Assembly: GCA_029071325.1 (NCBI GenBank)
Contig: JAIEAP010000038.1
Span: 1 to 32,465, forward strand
Length of the DNA stretch: 32,465 bases
Reading direction: 5' to 3'
From: Lachnospiraceae bacterium
Lineage (GTDB): Bacteria > Bacillota > Clostridia > Lachnospirales > Lachnospiraceae
The notes beneath the pieces are model-generated. The model did not search any database, was not told the DNA's origin, and was given only the letters and a program-made list of their open reading frames with translations. Below, piece by piece: positions 7,982-15,626 of this stretch. A program made the position numbers and the translations under genes. Position 1 is the first letter of the stretch, and every line of letters begins with the position of its first letter.

Positions 7982-9103
7982 TTACATAAACGTAAACTTT
8001 TCCCTGCCCAATTGAACCGAGTCATGCATATACAGCTTCTCCTTCTGACGGTACGCCAGCATCTGATCATTCAACCATGTTCCGTTCATGGAATTTAAGT
8101 CTTCGATATAATAGTCTTCCCCTTCCTTCGTGACTCTGGCATGGGAACGACTGATCCCCTGCGCTGCAAGCACTGCGTCTGCCTGTTCTCCACTTCCCAA
8201 TAAGAACGGTACGTGATCTATCGTTATATTGGGCAGACAGCCCACGCCCTCATAGCGCAGTATCCCCTCCGCCGTTCTCTCTGTTCCCAGATATTCCGTC
8301 GGCTGCTCCTCTACCTGGGCTTTATAGTCCTCCGGCGTATAGATTGCCGGCTCCCTCTGCTGGTTCTTACCTTTTGCTCCAGACCACGAAAATTTTTCCA
8401 GCAGTGCCCTGCATTTGCGCAATCCAGCTTCCCATGCGCTGTGTTCCGGCAATAGCTTTTTATCCTGTCCATTCCGGTATTCCTGCGGCTGTCTGTCCTG
8501 CTGTTCCCACTTTTCCCGTATCGGATGAACCGCATTCGTATCTTCCTTCGGAAAATCAGCACCACTCAGATTCCCGCGCAGTCCATGCAGAATGTCTTCC
8601 AAGGAATATGCTCCCACTGTCGTCTGCTGATACACTTCATAGCTTGCCAGTACCAGCGGTTCATCTTCATGATTAATTTTTGTCAGTAAATATTCCATCA
8701 GGCGGCGAAAACCCTCCATGACTGCTCCCTGCATTCCAGGACAGTACGCAAAACAGAACTGCTTAGTTCCATGTTCCACATAAATGGACTCAGGAGTCAG
8801 CATAAGGCCCTCCTCCTCCAATAAATACGGTTTTATTCCTCTGCACACACTCACCAGCGTTTCTATCATCTTAACCAATAATTCCGCAGAAAAATCATTG
8901 CTCTCCAACAGGTGCTCCAACGAACGCATTCCTGTGATCTCATACCAGAACTGCATTTTCCCATCCTGTCCCATTGTTTCAAAGTGCAGCAGATTTGCTA
9001 TTTTATTTTGTCTGCACATATGAAGCTGATAACCTGAATACTGCACCGGCAGTGTCAGAATCATATAACTTTGGCTCAGATTTCTTTTGTACGTTATTTC
9101 CAT
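7982..9103 (-). CDS. FHA-domain protein of the Tad locus (DUF6382-like N-terminus)
   Basis: Residues 1 to about 180 resemble the N-terminal domain often called DUF6382 in clostridial Tad loci (from memory). Then comes a charged linker (180-290), and an FHA phosphopeptide-binding domain (about 292-373) with ISRSHARV (317-324) and the NSMNGTWLN loop (337-345). The usual glycine-arginine at the start of FHA is GS here (LLGSGEQ), so the arginine is missing. ISRSHA and the NGT loop are kept, so phosphothreonine binding may persist. No membrane segment is seen, so it is probably cytoplasmic and may link Ser/Thr kinase signalling to pilus assembly. The start is ATG with GGGAGA upstream; it begins three bases after the TadE-like stop. 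Confidence 0.85.
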   Translation of the reverse strand: MEITYKRNLSQSYMILTLPVQYSGYQLHMCRQNKIANLLHFETMGQDGKMQFWYEITGMRSLEHLLESNDFSAELLVKMIETLVSVCRGIKPYLLEEEGLMLTPESIYVEHGTKQFCFAYCPGMQGAVMEGFRRLMEYLLTKINHEDEPLVLASYEVYQQTTVGAYSLEDILHGLRGNLSGADFPKEDTNAVHPIREKWEQQDRQPQEYRNGQDKKLLPEHSAWEAGLRKCRALLEKFSWSGAKGKNQQREPAIYTPEDYKAQVEEQPTEYLGTERTAEGILRYEGVGCLPNITIDHVPFLLGSGEQADAVLAAQGISRSHARVTKEGEDYYIEDLNSMNGTWLNDQMLAYRQKEKLYMHDSVQLGREKFTFM

Positions 9104-9106
9104 TGC

Positions 9107-9343
9107 TTATTCTCCCATCAATCTAATCACAATATCCCGTTCCCGTATTTCTTTCATTGTGTCTATTCCTTCCAGTGCGCCGGGACGGATTGCTATTGTC
9201 TTCGTCTCATCATGAAGATCAAAGCCCAGACAAAGGATCGCACATATGATCATCAACAGCAGCGGTACGATAATTGCTGCTTCTACGGTAAAGGACGCCT
9301 GCTGATATAACGCTCCTGTTTCTGGCACATCTCCCTTCCTCAT
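9107..9343 (-). CDS. small TadE-like pseudopilin
   Basis: The 78 residues carry the class of prepilin signal seen in Tad pseudopilins: ASFTVEAAIIVPLLLM (about 16-31), a hydrophobic segment with the glutamate five residues after the probable cleavage point, and then a short hydrophilic tail (residues 40-78). I start at the ATG at 9343, which overlaps the stop of the prepilin peptidase as ATGA; an ATG two codons upstream (9349) is the alternative. A longer reading back to 9469 would run inside the peptidase gene and is not credible. It is expected to be cut by one of the two peptidases encoded here and placed in the membrane as a minor pilus component. Confidence 0.8.
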   Translation of the reverse strand: MRKGDVPETGALYQQASFTVEAAIIVPLLLMIICAILCLGFDLHDETKTIAIRPGALEGIDTMKEIRERDIVIRLMGE

Positions 9344-9756
9344 AGCCATAACATCCCCATATAAGACAGCAGCAGAAACGGAACAAACGGAATAGTATCC
9401 GTCCTTCTCCTTCTGAAGAAGGCCAGAAGGCCAAGCCCGCAGATTGCGGTAAGAATAAGACCTCCGCACAGAAGCTGCATATTCCCTGTTCCACCCAGAT
9501 AAATACCGGTAACCATCAGTACCAGTCCATCTCCGACTCCTACCATTCCCTTCGCCATCCTGGACAACAGCATGACCAACACGCCGATCGCCGCACCTGC
9601 CAGAATACTGTATATGGAAATCTGCCTTTGCAGCAGATGCACCATCACTCCCACAATTCCAAACAGCAAGACCACAACACTGTGCACTTTCTGTCTATAA
9701 ATATCTTCAACAGAACAAATTCCCAACATCCCCAACAACGTATATTTTGCTATCAT
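9340..9756 (-). CDS. prepilin peptidase, A24 family (TadV/CpaA-like), copy 2
   Basis: A multi-pass aspartic protease of 138 residues that removes prepilin leaders at the membrane. The two catalytic aspartates are Asp18 (CSVEDIYRQKVHS) and Asp76 in the GxGD motif (MVGVGDGL). The region after Asp18 departs from the usual DxRxxxIPN, which hints at a different substrate. Four or five hydrophobic helices are visible. AGGAGGATAA precedes the ATG. The start follows the TadE-like stop with no gap (TAAATG), and its own stop overlaps the next start by four bases, so translation is probably coupled. A second A24 enzyme sits at 16640-17230 at the other end of the locus. Confidence 0.85.
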   Translation of the reverse strand: MIAKYTLLGMLGICSVEDIYRQKVHSVVVLLFGIVGVMVHLLQRQISIYSILAGAAIGVLVMLLSRMAKGMVGVGDGLVLMVTGIYLGGTGNMQLLCGGLILTAICGLGLLAFFRRRRTDTIPFVPFLLLSYMGMLWL

Positions 9757-10659
9757 TTATCCTCCTCCCTGCCGGCTCTTACATTTACTGCACAAGGGAT
9801 AACCCTCCAGTTCTGATAAGGGCAGTATATACACGGTTCTTTTTAATCCGCTGCACGAAAGGCTGCAATGGTATGCACTGCCATAATCCGTAACATAATA
9901 TAATTGCCTATCCTCCGTATGCGATCCACAGCGCTCACAGGGCTGATAGATTCCCCCTGACGTATTCCGCATCTGGCCCACGGCTCCCGCCGCAACTGCC
10001 CGGATACTCAGATCCAGATATGCACAGTCCGAGTACAGATGATATACACTGCCTTCCTCCGTCTTATAAGCATACCGTTCTTCTTTCGAACCAGTTTCCG
10101 TGTTTCCTATCCATTTATGGCACCGGGCTCTCTGATTCATGGAATATCCAGGCAATCCCCAAAATCCAATGGGATTACGGATACGGTATGTCACGCACAG
10201 ATCCACATAGCTCCCCTCCGTGTCCGACAGGGCAAATGAAAATCCTCCTGTCCCCACATAATCCGTATGGGCGTTACGCTCCTTTAGCTGCCGCCGGAAC
10301 AACACCTGTGCACGCATTAATGTTCCCGCTCCGGAATCCTCTTCCATTCCATGCGCCTGTATCGCGCTTTCCACTGCCGCATATTCTAACGCCGCTTCCA
10401 CGTCCTGCTGCAGCTGCAATACACGGAACAGGAACAATACTGACACTGCGAACAGTGTAAACATCGGAATCACCAAAGCTGCTTCCAGAGTAAACGAAGC
10501 CCGCAGCGGGCCAGATATCTCCCGTCGCCTGGTGCAAGAGGTGCATGAAGGTGTCTCTTTCCATGTGAAAGAATTGTGTTTCAGATTAGGGCTTGAAATG
10601 TGTGAGAGAGTTTTTACTATGTATTGATTTGTATTATTTTTAGAAAGAGACACCTTCAT
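9757..10659 (-). CDS. large TadE-like pseudopilin with C-terminal Cys/His repeats
   Basis: The 300-residue protein (start at ATG 10659) has a prepilin segment at about 54-78 (ASFTLEAALVIPMFTLFAVS) and an extracytoplasmic domain. The C-terminus has two related units: VYHLYSDCAYL...CERC (205-244) and AYHCSLSCSGL...CSKC (262-293). Each offers a His, a Cys and a CxxC pair, suggesting metal binding or disulfides. I choose the ATG at 10659, 14 bases after the upstream stop; longer frames back to 10815 lie inside the neighbouring gene. The first ~38 codons are A+T-rich, of low hydrophobicity and unlike any leader I know. They lie within an inverted-repeat element (10540-10664). Without that element an ATG at 10669 would be in frame with the prepilin motif. 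Confidence 0.82.
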   Translation of the reverse strand: MKVSLSKNNTNQYIVKTLSHISSPNLKHNSFTWKETPSCTSCTRRREISGPLRASFTLEAALVIPMFTLFAVSVLFLFRVLQLQQDVEAALEYAAVESAIQAHGMEEDSGAGTLMRAQVLFRRQLKERNAHTDYVGTGGFSFALSDTEGSYVDLCVTYRIRNPIGFWGLPGYSMNQRARCHKWIGNTETGSKEERYAYKTEEGSVYHLYSDCAYLDLSIRAVAAGAVGQMRNTSGGIYQPCERCGSHTEDRQLYYVTDYGSAYHCSLSCSGLKRTVYILPLSELEGYPLCSKCKSRQGGG

Positions 10660-10664
10660 ACACC
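10540..10664. repeat. A+T-rich element with 22-bp terminal inverted repeats in a pilin gene
   Basis: Arms at 10540-10561 and 10643-10664 match in 21 of 22 positions, with a perfect 17-bp core (10545-10561 and 10643-10659). They enclose 81 bases with about 28% G+C by hand count, against near 50% around it. The right arm contains the start codon of the large TadE-like gene. I see no target-site duplication and no transposase. It could be an invertible segment, a MITE-like insertion or, in the mRNA, a long stem that hides the start codon. Confidence 0.85.
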
Positions 10665-10672
10665 CCCATTCT

Positions 10673-12223
10673 TCACTGATATGCTGCTTTCTGGTTCCTG
10701 ACAAACAGATAGTTTCCTTTCCATCCTTCCCCGCTTCCAAACCAACCGAAAAACAACGGCTCTGCCTGATAACGGCAGGAGATTTCCATAACAGCCACCA
10801 CACAGTCCATGGCAAACTGTTCCTCCCCCTCCAGCAATCTTATGCTCTTCTCCATGAAATTGAGCGAGCGCATGGTCAGCTTTTCTTTGCCTGTAAGATA
10901 CATAAAAATCCTCAGATAATCCTGATAACTCAGACCGCTTCCCTCTGAAGCCGACGTTTCTTCTCCGCTGTCCACTGCTGCGGCCGCATGACTCTCCTGA
11001 ATATCATTTCCCTGCTTCAGCAACGGAACCCTGCCGCCTTCCAGAAGCGTCCGCACATCGGACACACTCTCCATATATGCCCAGGCAATCAGTATCCCCT
11101 GCGTGATAGCATCCACCAACTCCGGCTGAAGCAACAGAGTGCTGATTACCAACGCCGTGCTGTGTGCCAGTGCGCTCTTCTGGGCATCCTGCCGCATCCA
11201 GAGATAATTTGCCACCTCTCTCACCACAAGCAGCCGCTCTACCACTGCGGTAAGATTCTCCAGATCCGATGATCTGCCTGCAATAAAGTATTCCTGCGGA
11301 TATGCCAGCGCTCCCTGCTGTTCCGGCTCTACAAAGCATCCGAACTCCCGAAGCAGATATTCACGAAACCATGCGTCATCCATCATATTGGTATCCGCAG
11401 TGCTCTCGACATAACTCCCACGGAACAATTCCCGCTCCGACAGAGACTCCCCCTTAAGCGATTTACCAGAAATCGATGAGACATCATCCACAACCTGGGA
11501 CAGTATTCCCTTATCCATCAATTTCCTGACTTCCGTTATCGGATTATCCACAGTGTCTGCTTCGCTTGCATCCGGTTCATCAGGGACACTTGCATCCGAA
11601 TGAGGGGACGGAGCAGTCACTCTCTCTAATGCCACACGCTGTATCTGACCGCTGCTTTGTACCGAAACACTGCTTTGCGCCTGACTGTGATCCTGTGCCT
11701 GATTGGCCTGATCCCACTTCTCGCGTATGTCATCCTCCTGCTGCAGCAGTTCCTCTGTCTGCTCTGCCTTTTCCTTCCACTCTTCTACTGCCAAGACGCC
11801 TATCATATGCTTCATATAATCTGCCGCCTGCTGCCGGTATGCAGCCCCACAAAAATCCGTGGCAAGTTCATAGCCCGCTACAAAACAGTCTGTCAGCTTT
11901 AGTCCATATAGATTACTGTAAGAACTCTGCGCGGCCGAAACTTTGCCCTCAAGATTTTCCTGTCCCAGTGCCTTTAAATCCTTCTCCAAAGAAGCAAAGC
12001 TTAATTCCCCCTGTGCATTTGCCTCCCGGAAATAAAGGTGATACTGCTCATACAGCCCTATATGATACTGTGCCATCACAGATTCTATTAAGAGCCTGCT
12101 CTCCGTCTCGGTGTGGGTCTGCAGACCATACAGCCGTGCCGATTCCAGCAATGTAAAAATCAGACTCATGATCACGGTCAGCGCCAGCGAGGCAAAAACT
12201 GTAATGCTTCCCCTGCAGCCCAT
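10673..12223 (-). CDS. DUF5702-type Tad-locus protein with N-terminal pseudopilin-like segment
   Basis: The 516 residues begin with RGSITVFASLALTVIMSLIF and then LLESARL, a signal/anchor resembling TadE/TadG-type proteins; the rest lies outside the membrane. Residues about 180-230 are a low-complexity Gln/Ser/Asp linker. The C-terminal half has helical and hydrophobic stretches and the family-like YLRIFMYLTG...MRSLNFMEKSIR. The DUF5702 label is from memory. The start is the ATG at 12223, one base after the Flp pilin stop with AGGTG nine bases upstream; a longer frame to 12259 runs into the pilin gene. It is probably a surface or tip component, or a scaffold in pilus assembly. Function is not established. 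Confidence 0.8.
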   Translation of the reverse strand: MGCRGSITVFASLALTVIMSLIFTLLESARLYGLQTHTETESRLLIESVMAQYHIGLYEQYHLYFREANAQGELSFASLEKDLKALGQENLEGKVSAAQSSYSNLYGLKLTDCFVAGYELATDFCGAAYRQQAADYMKHMIGVLAVEEWKEKAEQTEELLQQEDDIREKWDQANQAQDHSQAQSSVSVQSSGQIQRVALERVTAPSPHSDASVPDEPDASEADTVDNPITEVRKLMDKGILSQVVDDVSSISGKSLKGESLSERELFRGSYVESTADTNMMDDAWFREYLLREFGCFVEPEQQGALAYPQEYFIAGRSSDLENLTAVVERLLVVREVANYLWMRQDAQKSALAHSTALVISTLLLQPELVDAITQGILIAWAYMESVSDVRTLLEGGRVPLLKQGNDIQESHAAAAVDSGEETSASEGSGLSYQDYLRIFMYLTGKEKLTMRSLNFMEKSIRLLEGEEQFAMDCVVAVMEISCRYQAEPLFFGWFGSGEGWKGNYLFVRNQKAAYQ

Positions 12224-12224
12224 T

Positions 12225-12398
12225 TTACAACGCACCTGCGCGTTCGGTAATGGCACCAAAAATACTGTTGACTAATGATGTCAGTCTTGATTTGAATATC
12301 ACGATCAAGCCAATAAGCACCACCAGAATCAAAATCACCTCCACCACGCCGATTCCATCCTCTTCTGTCATAAACCGCTTCCACTCTTTTAACTCCAT
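12225..12398 (-). CDS. Flp-type (type IVb) pilin, 57 residues
   Basis: A very short gene read directly from the sequence. The protein has a charged leader MELKEWKRFMTEEDGIG, then VVEVILILVVLIGLIVIF and a short tail ending ERAGAL. The leader, the glycine before the cleavage point and the conserved glutamate at the start of the hydrophobic helix are typical of Flp pilins. It is probably the major pilus subunit. The ribosome site AGGAGG is the best in the operon, as expected for an abundant protein. It sits between tadC and the DUF5702-type gene, which starts one base after its stop. Confidence 0.88.
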   Translation of the reverse strand: MELKEWKRFMTEEDGIGVVEVILILVVLIGLIVIFKSRLTSLVNSIFGAITERAGAL

Positions 12399-12414
12399 CC
12401 CTTGTCCTCCTTTT

Positions 12415-13632
12415 TCATATCTGTATGGTCATACATGCTGGAACGATTAAAATGACCATAACTACCAACAACATCAACATCATGGGGAATAACAGCTTAG
12501 TACCCGCTTCCTCGCCCATCTTTTGTGCCATATTCTTTCGCTGTAAAAACGCATCTGCTGCCTCTTTACTCAATACGGCACCGATTCCTGCCGTCCCCTT
12601 TCTCATATTCTGGGTCAGGATTGACGCGAACCTGCGATACTGCGCAACTCCACAGCGCTCTCCAAACTGCTCCAGCGCCCGGCGTTCCCCCATTCCATCC
12701 TGCAATTCATGCAGTGTGATCAGCATTTCCTCATACCCTTCTCTCCTCCTCTCCTTATCCTTCCGCTTCCGTTCATAGTTCTGTGACAAACGCTCCCACG
12801 CCATAGGCAATGACATTCCAGCCTCTAAGAGCAATCCCAGTCGGCTCACAATATCCGGATAGTCCATAAGCAGTCTTTTATTCCTTTGCTTATAGTCTCT
12901 GCGCTGCCTCTCCTTTTCTGTCAGCGACATACACACTGCCGCCACAACTCCCAAACCTGCAAATATCCACAATGTATAAGTGCGTGGATACTTCCAACTT
13001 ACTTTCTGACCATCCAGTTCTTCCGGCAATTCTATCACAGGAAGGAACTCCTCCTGTTGACGGATATAGTCATAGATCTGCTGTGCCAGCCACCCTTCCC
13101 GGGACTTCTCCTCCGGATAAATGCAAATGGGAAATTCATAATCTGCTCTGTAATCCCCGCAGGACAGTTCCGCTGTGACCATTGCCACGGTCCCCCCTTC
13201 ACCCATCAGTTGTTCTTCCTGTATACGCCCTTCCATATCGATCAGGTTGTCCGGTGTGATCATCCAGGTTACCTGTACCAGTCCGTGCTGCAATGTCTCA
13301 CAAAGTTCTACTTTTCCGCTGACATGATCCGCCGAAGTATTTTCTCCCAGAAATGATAGCTCTGCCTCTTCGGACGCCTGGGACAAGAGTTCGTCCCACT
13401 CTTCCCCGCTCAGTTTGCGGGCGGGAATCTGTAACTCTAATGCATACTGCTCACCTTCCTGTTCTAATTCATAATACAGCGTCTCTTCCTGCAAGCCGCT
13501 CCCCGGTTCTCCCCGCGTCAGCTCATTTCCCTGCAGCGCGCCCTCACTTTTCTCCACATATACCGCCGCAGCTCCCATCAGAAAAAATACCAGCACTATT
13601 GACACAACACGTTTTCTTTGCTTTGTCCACAT
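12415..13632 (-). CDS. tadC: TadC-like type II secretion F-family membrane protein with exported N-terminal domain
   Basis: An inner-membrane platform protein of the Tad assembly machine. Residues about 245-405 carry the GspF/TadC pattern: YPDIVSRLGLLLEAGMSLPMAWERL, a helical cytoplasmic stretch, RRFASILTQNMRKG, and C-terminal TM LLFPMMLMLLVVMVILIVPA. In front of it are a signal-anchor (about 9-25) and about 200 residues that should face outside (ELEQEGEQYALELQIPAR, AELSCGDYRADYEFPICIYP), ending at a second TM near 228-244. That exported domain is not part of ordinary TadC. The start is ATG 13632 with GAGGTG upstream; a GTG one codon earlier is possible. The upstream tadB stop is four bases away. 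The core call is firm; the extra domain has no assigned role. Confidence 0.88.
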   Translation of the reverse strand: MWTKQRKRVVSIVLVFFLMGAAAVYVEKSEGALQGNELTRGEPGSGLQEETLYYELEQEGEQYALELQIPARKLSGEEWDELLSQASEEAELSFLGENTSADHVSGKVELCETLQHGLVQVTWMITPDNLIDMEGRIQEEQLMGEGGTVAMVTAELSCGDYRADYEFPICIYPEEKSREGWLAQQIYDYIRQQEEFLPVIELPEELDGQKVSWKYPRTYTLWIFAGLGVVAAVCMSLTEKERQRRDYKQRNKRLLMDYPDIVSRLGLLLEAGMSLPMAWERLSQNYERKRKDKERRREGYEEMLITLHELQDGMGERRALEQFGERCGVAQYRRFASILTQNMRKGTAGIGAVLSKEAADAFLQRKNMAQKMGEEAGTKLLFPMMLMLLVVMVILIVPACMTIQI

Positions 13633-13635
13633 CAC

Positions 13636-14439
13636 TCACACCTCTATCTGTATCAGCTTCTCTGCCCACAGCAGCGCTCCCGCATAAATCATAAGACATC
13701 CTGTCATTACCGCTATTCCGATGGGGTTATGATACAGTGCATCCAGAAATCCTCCGGAACTAAACCGCATAAATCCAAGAATAAACAACGGCACTATGTT
13801 CATGATTCTCTGCTCCATACGGCGGGCCGACAAACTGATCTCTATCTCCCGCTGCAGTTCCATTTTATCTGTCAGTTGTGTTACCGTATTCGATATGATG
13901 GCAATAAAATCTCCGCCGCTTCTTCTCGCAAAGGAAAATATCTCCCCAAACTGTTCCATATCCTCTATATGACTCCGTCTGCCCATATCCTCCACCAACT
14001 GTTCTAACGGAACATTGCACATCAACTGATGCTTCATCTGCTGCAGCTCCCGGCAGATATCGCTGTCCTGCCCATACTGCTGTTCCATATCGCCCGCTGC
14101 TTCCTGCCATGCATGTTCCATGGAATAGCCCGCCCGCAACGCTCCTGCAACTGAGCGCAGACAATCCTTGAACTGCTGCTTTAATGTCTCCTTTCTTCTT
14201 ATGACCTGCCGCCGGCAGATTCTTCTATAAAAGACCGGAAATAACGGAAGCGCCGCAAAAAACGGCAGGACAGAATAGTAAAACAGGAACGACACAGCTC
14301 CGTCCACCAAAAGATACGACACGGCCGCCAGCAATATACTTCTTATCCTATGATCCGCTCTGTCATAATCCTGCCGCACAGAGCTTGTCCCGACAGAGCA
14401 GCCTTCCTGTCTGTAACCATTTGCCTTTGACACGCCCAT
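13636..14439 (-). CDS. tadB: TadB-like type II secretion F-family membrane protein
   Basis: Partner of TadC in the membrane platform that the TadA ATPase drives. The 267 residues have N-terminal hydrophobic segments (about 35-70), the F-domain motif FKDCLRSVAGALRAGYSMEHAW, the second half FGEIFSFARRSGGDF, and C-terminal membrane helices (IMNIVPLFILGFM, IGIAVMTGCLMIYAGALLW). I set the start at ATG 14439 because AGGAGAGGAG lies directly upstream (14450-14441). The longer frame from 14475 has no ribosome site. The gene overlaps the end of tadA by 77 bases, an unusually long overlap that points to tight coupling. Confidence 0.9.
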   Translation of the reverse strand: MGVSKANGYRQEGCSVGTSSVRQDYDRADHRIRSILLAAVSYLLVDGAVSFLFYYSVLPFFAALPLFPVFYRRICRRQVIRRKETLKQQFKDCLRSVAGALRAGYSMEHAWQEAAGDMEQQYGQDSDICRELQQMKHQLMCNVPLEQLVEDMGRRSHIEDMEQFGEIFSFARRSGGDFIAIISNTVTQLTDKMELQREIEISLSARRMEQRIMNIVPLFILGFMRFSSGGFLDALYHNPIGIAVMTGCLMIYAGALLWAEKLIQIEV

Positions 14440-15625
14440 TCTCCTCTCCTGATTCCTGGAAGCAGAACAATTCATGCAATCTGACCTGCTCCTGTTCCAA
14501 CCCTTTTACCTCAGAAATCTGAACCACCTTCCGGCTTCCGTCACGGAATCTGCCCAGATGGATCAAAATATCGATACCAGACGCTATCTGTCCGCGAATG
14601 GCAGAAAGCGGAATCTCCATGCCCATCAGCACCATGGTCTCCAAACGCTTCAGCATGTCCTCTGCCGAGTTAGCATGACCGGTGCTCAGGCTTCCTGCAT
14701 GACCGGTATTCATTGCCTGCAGTACATCCAATGCCTCTGCTCCCCTGCATTCACCCACAATAATACGGTCAGGACGCATCCGCAATGCACTTCGTATCAA
14801 ATCCCTGATGGTAATGGGCGGCACGCCCTCCAGCATGCTCTCCCGCGTCTCCAAACGCACCAGATTGGGAATTCCCTGTATTTGCAGCTCTGCGGAATCC
14901 TCAATCGTCACGATTCGTTCATCCTGAGGAATGTATGCGGACAGGGCATTTAAAAATGTAGTCTTCCCGCTGCCCGTTCCCCCTGAAATAAATATATTAT
15001 AGCCCGCTTGCACCAACTGCCTTAGTTCTCCGGCCATATCCCGTGACAGCGAATCCCATTCAATAAGCTGCTCCATTGTTATCGGATGTTCTGGAAAACG
15101 CCGGATGGACAATGCCGTCCCGTCTATTGCGATGGGTTTCAACACAATGTTGACCCTGGCTCCGTTCTCCAGTCTGGTATCCACAATGGGATGCAATTCG
15201 TTAACCATCCGGTTGCTGTTTCCTACAATCTGCTGTATCACATCCTGAAGCTTCTCTTCGGAGGCGAAGCTCTTATGCCATTGATGCAGCTTCCCTTGTT
15301 TTTCATAAAAAATTCTTTCGGTTCCATTTACCATAATCTCCGTCACTTCTGTATCATCAATCAGTTCCTGCAGTACATCCAGCCTTCGGAGCGCGTGAAA
15401 CACTGCCTTCGTCAAATACTGCCTTTCATGGATGGACAGCGCAGCCTGTCCGCTGTACCCCTGCAACACGGTATGAATCAGCTCCAAAACCTCTTCATCC
15501 TCTATCTGCCGGGATACATCCATCCGCGCCAGAACTTGCTGCCGGATCATTTCAATGACAGCGTCATCAGACGCTCCGGAACCCTTCGAAGCCCGTACCG
15601 GACCCATATGCTCCGTATCCCGCAT
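14363..15625 (-). CDS. tadA: TadA/CpaF pilus assembly ATPase
   Basis: A hexameric secretion ATPase powering Flp pilus extension on the cytoplasmic face. The 420 residues show the full set: an N-terminal domain with DDTEVTEIMVNG, ENGARVNI, Walker A GGTGSGKT (215-222), Asp box IEDSAEL (241-247), Walker B RIIVGECRGAEALD (287-300) and His box GHAGSLSTGHA (308-318). All catalytic parts are intact. The start ATG is one base after the TadZ-like stop (TAAGATG) with AGAGGTG upstream. Its 3' end overlaps tadB. Confidence 0.97.
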   Translation of the reverse strand: MRDTEHMGPVRASKGSGASDDAVIEMIRQQVLARMDVSRQIEDEEVLELIHTVLQGYSGQAALSIHERQYLTKAVFHALRRLDVLQELIDDTEVTEIMVNGTERIFYEKQGKLHQWHKSFASEEKLQDVIQQIVGNSNRMVNELHPIVDTRLENGARVNIVLKPIAIDGTALSIRRFPEHPITMEQLIEWDSLSRDMAGELRQLVQAGYNIFISGGTGSGKTTFLNALSAYIPQDERIVTIEDSAELQIQGIPNLVRLETRESMLEGVPPITIRDLIRSALRMRPDRIIVGECRGAEALDVLQAMNTGHAGSLSTGHANSAEDMLKRLETMVLMGMEIPLSAIRGQIASGIDILIHLGRFRDGSRKVVQISEVKGLEQEQVRLHELFCFQESGEENGRVKGKWLQTGRLLCRDKLCAAGL

Positions 15626-15626
15626 C

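Noticed and set aside
9343-9469. N-terminal extension of the small TadE-like frame
   Set aside because: The extension lies wholly inside the A24 peptidase gene, which has both catalytic aspartates; an ATGA start at 9343 explains the gene.
11566-12156. 196-codon + strand frame
   Set aside because: Proline- and cysteine-rich antisense of the DUF5702-type gene, without a ribosome site or known motif.
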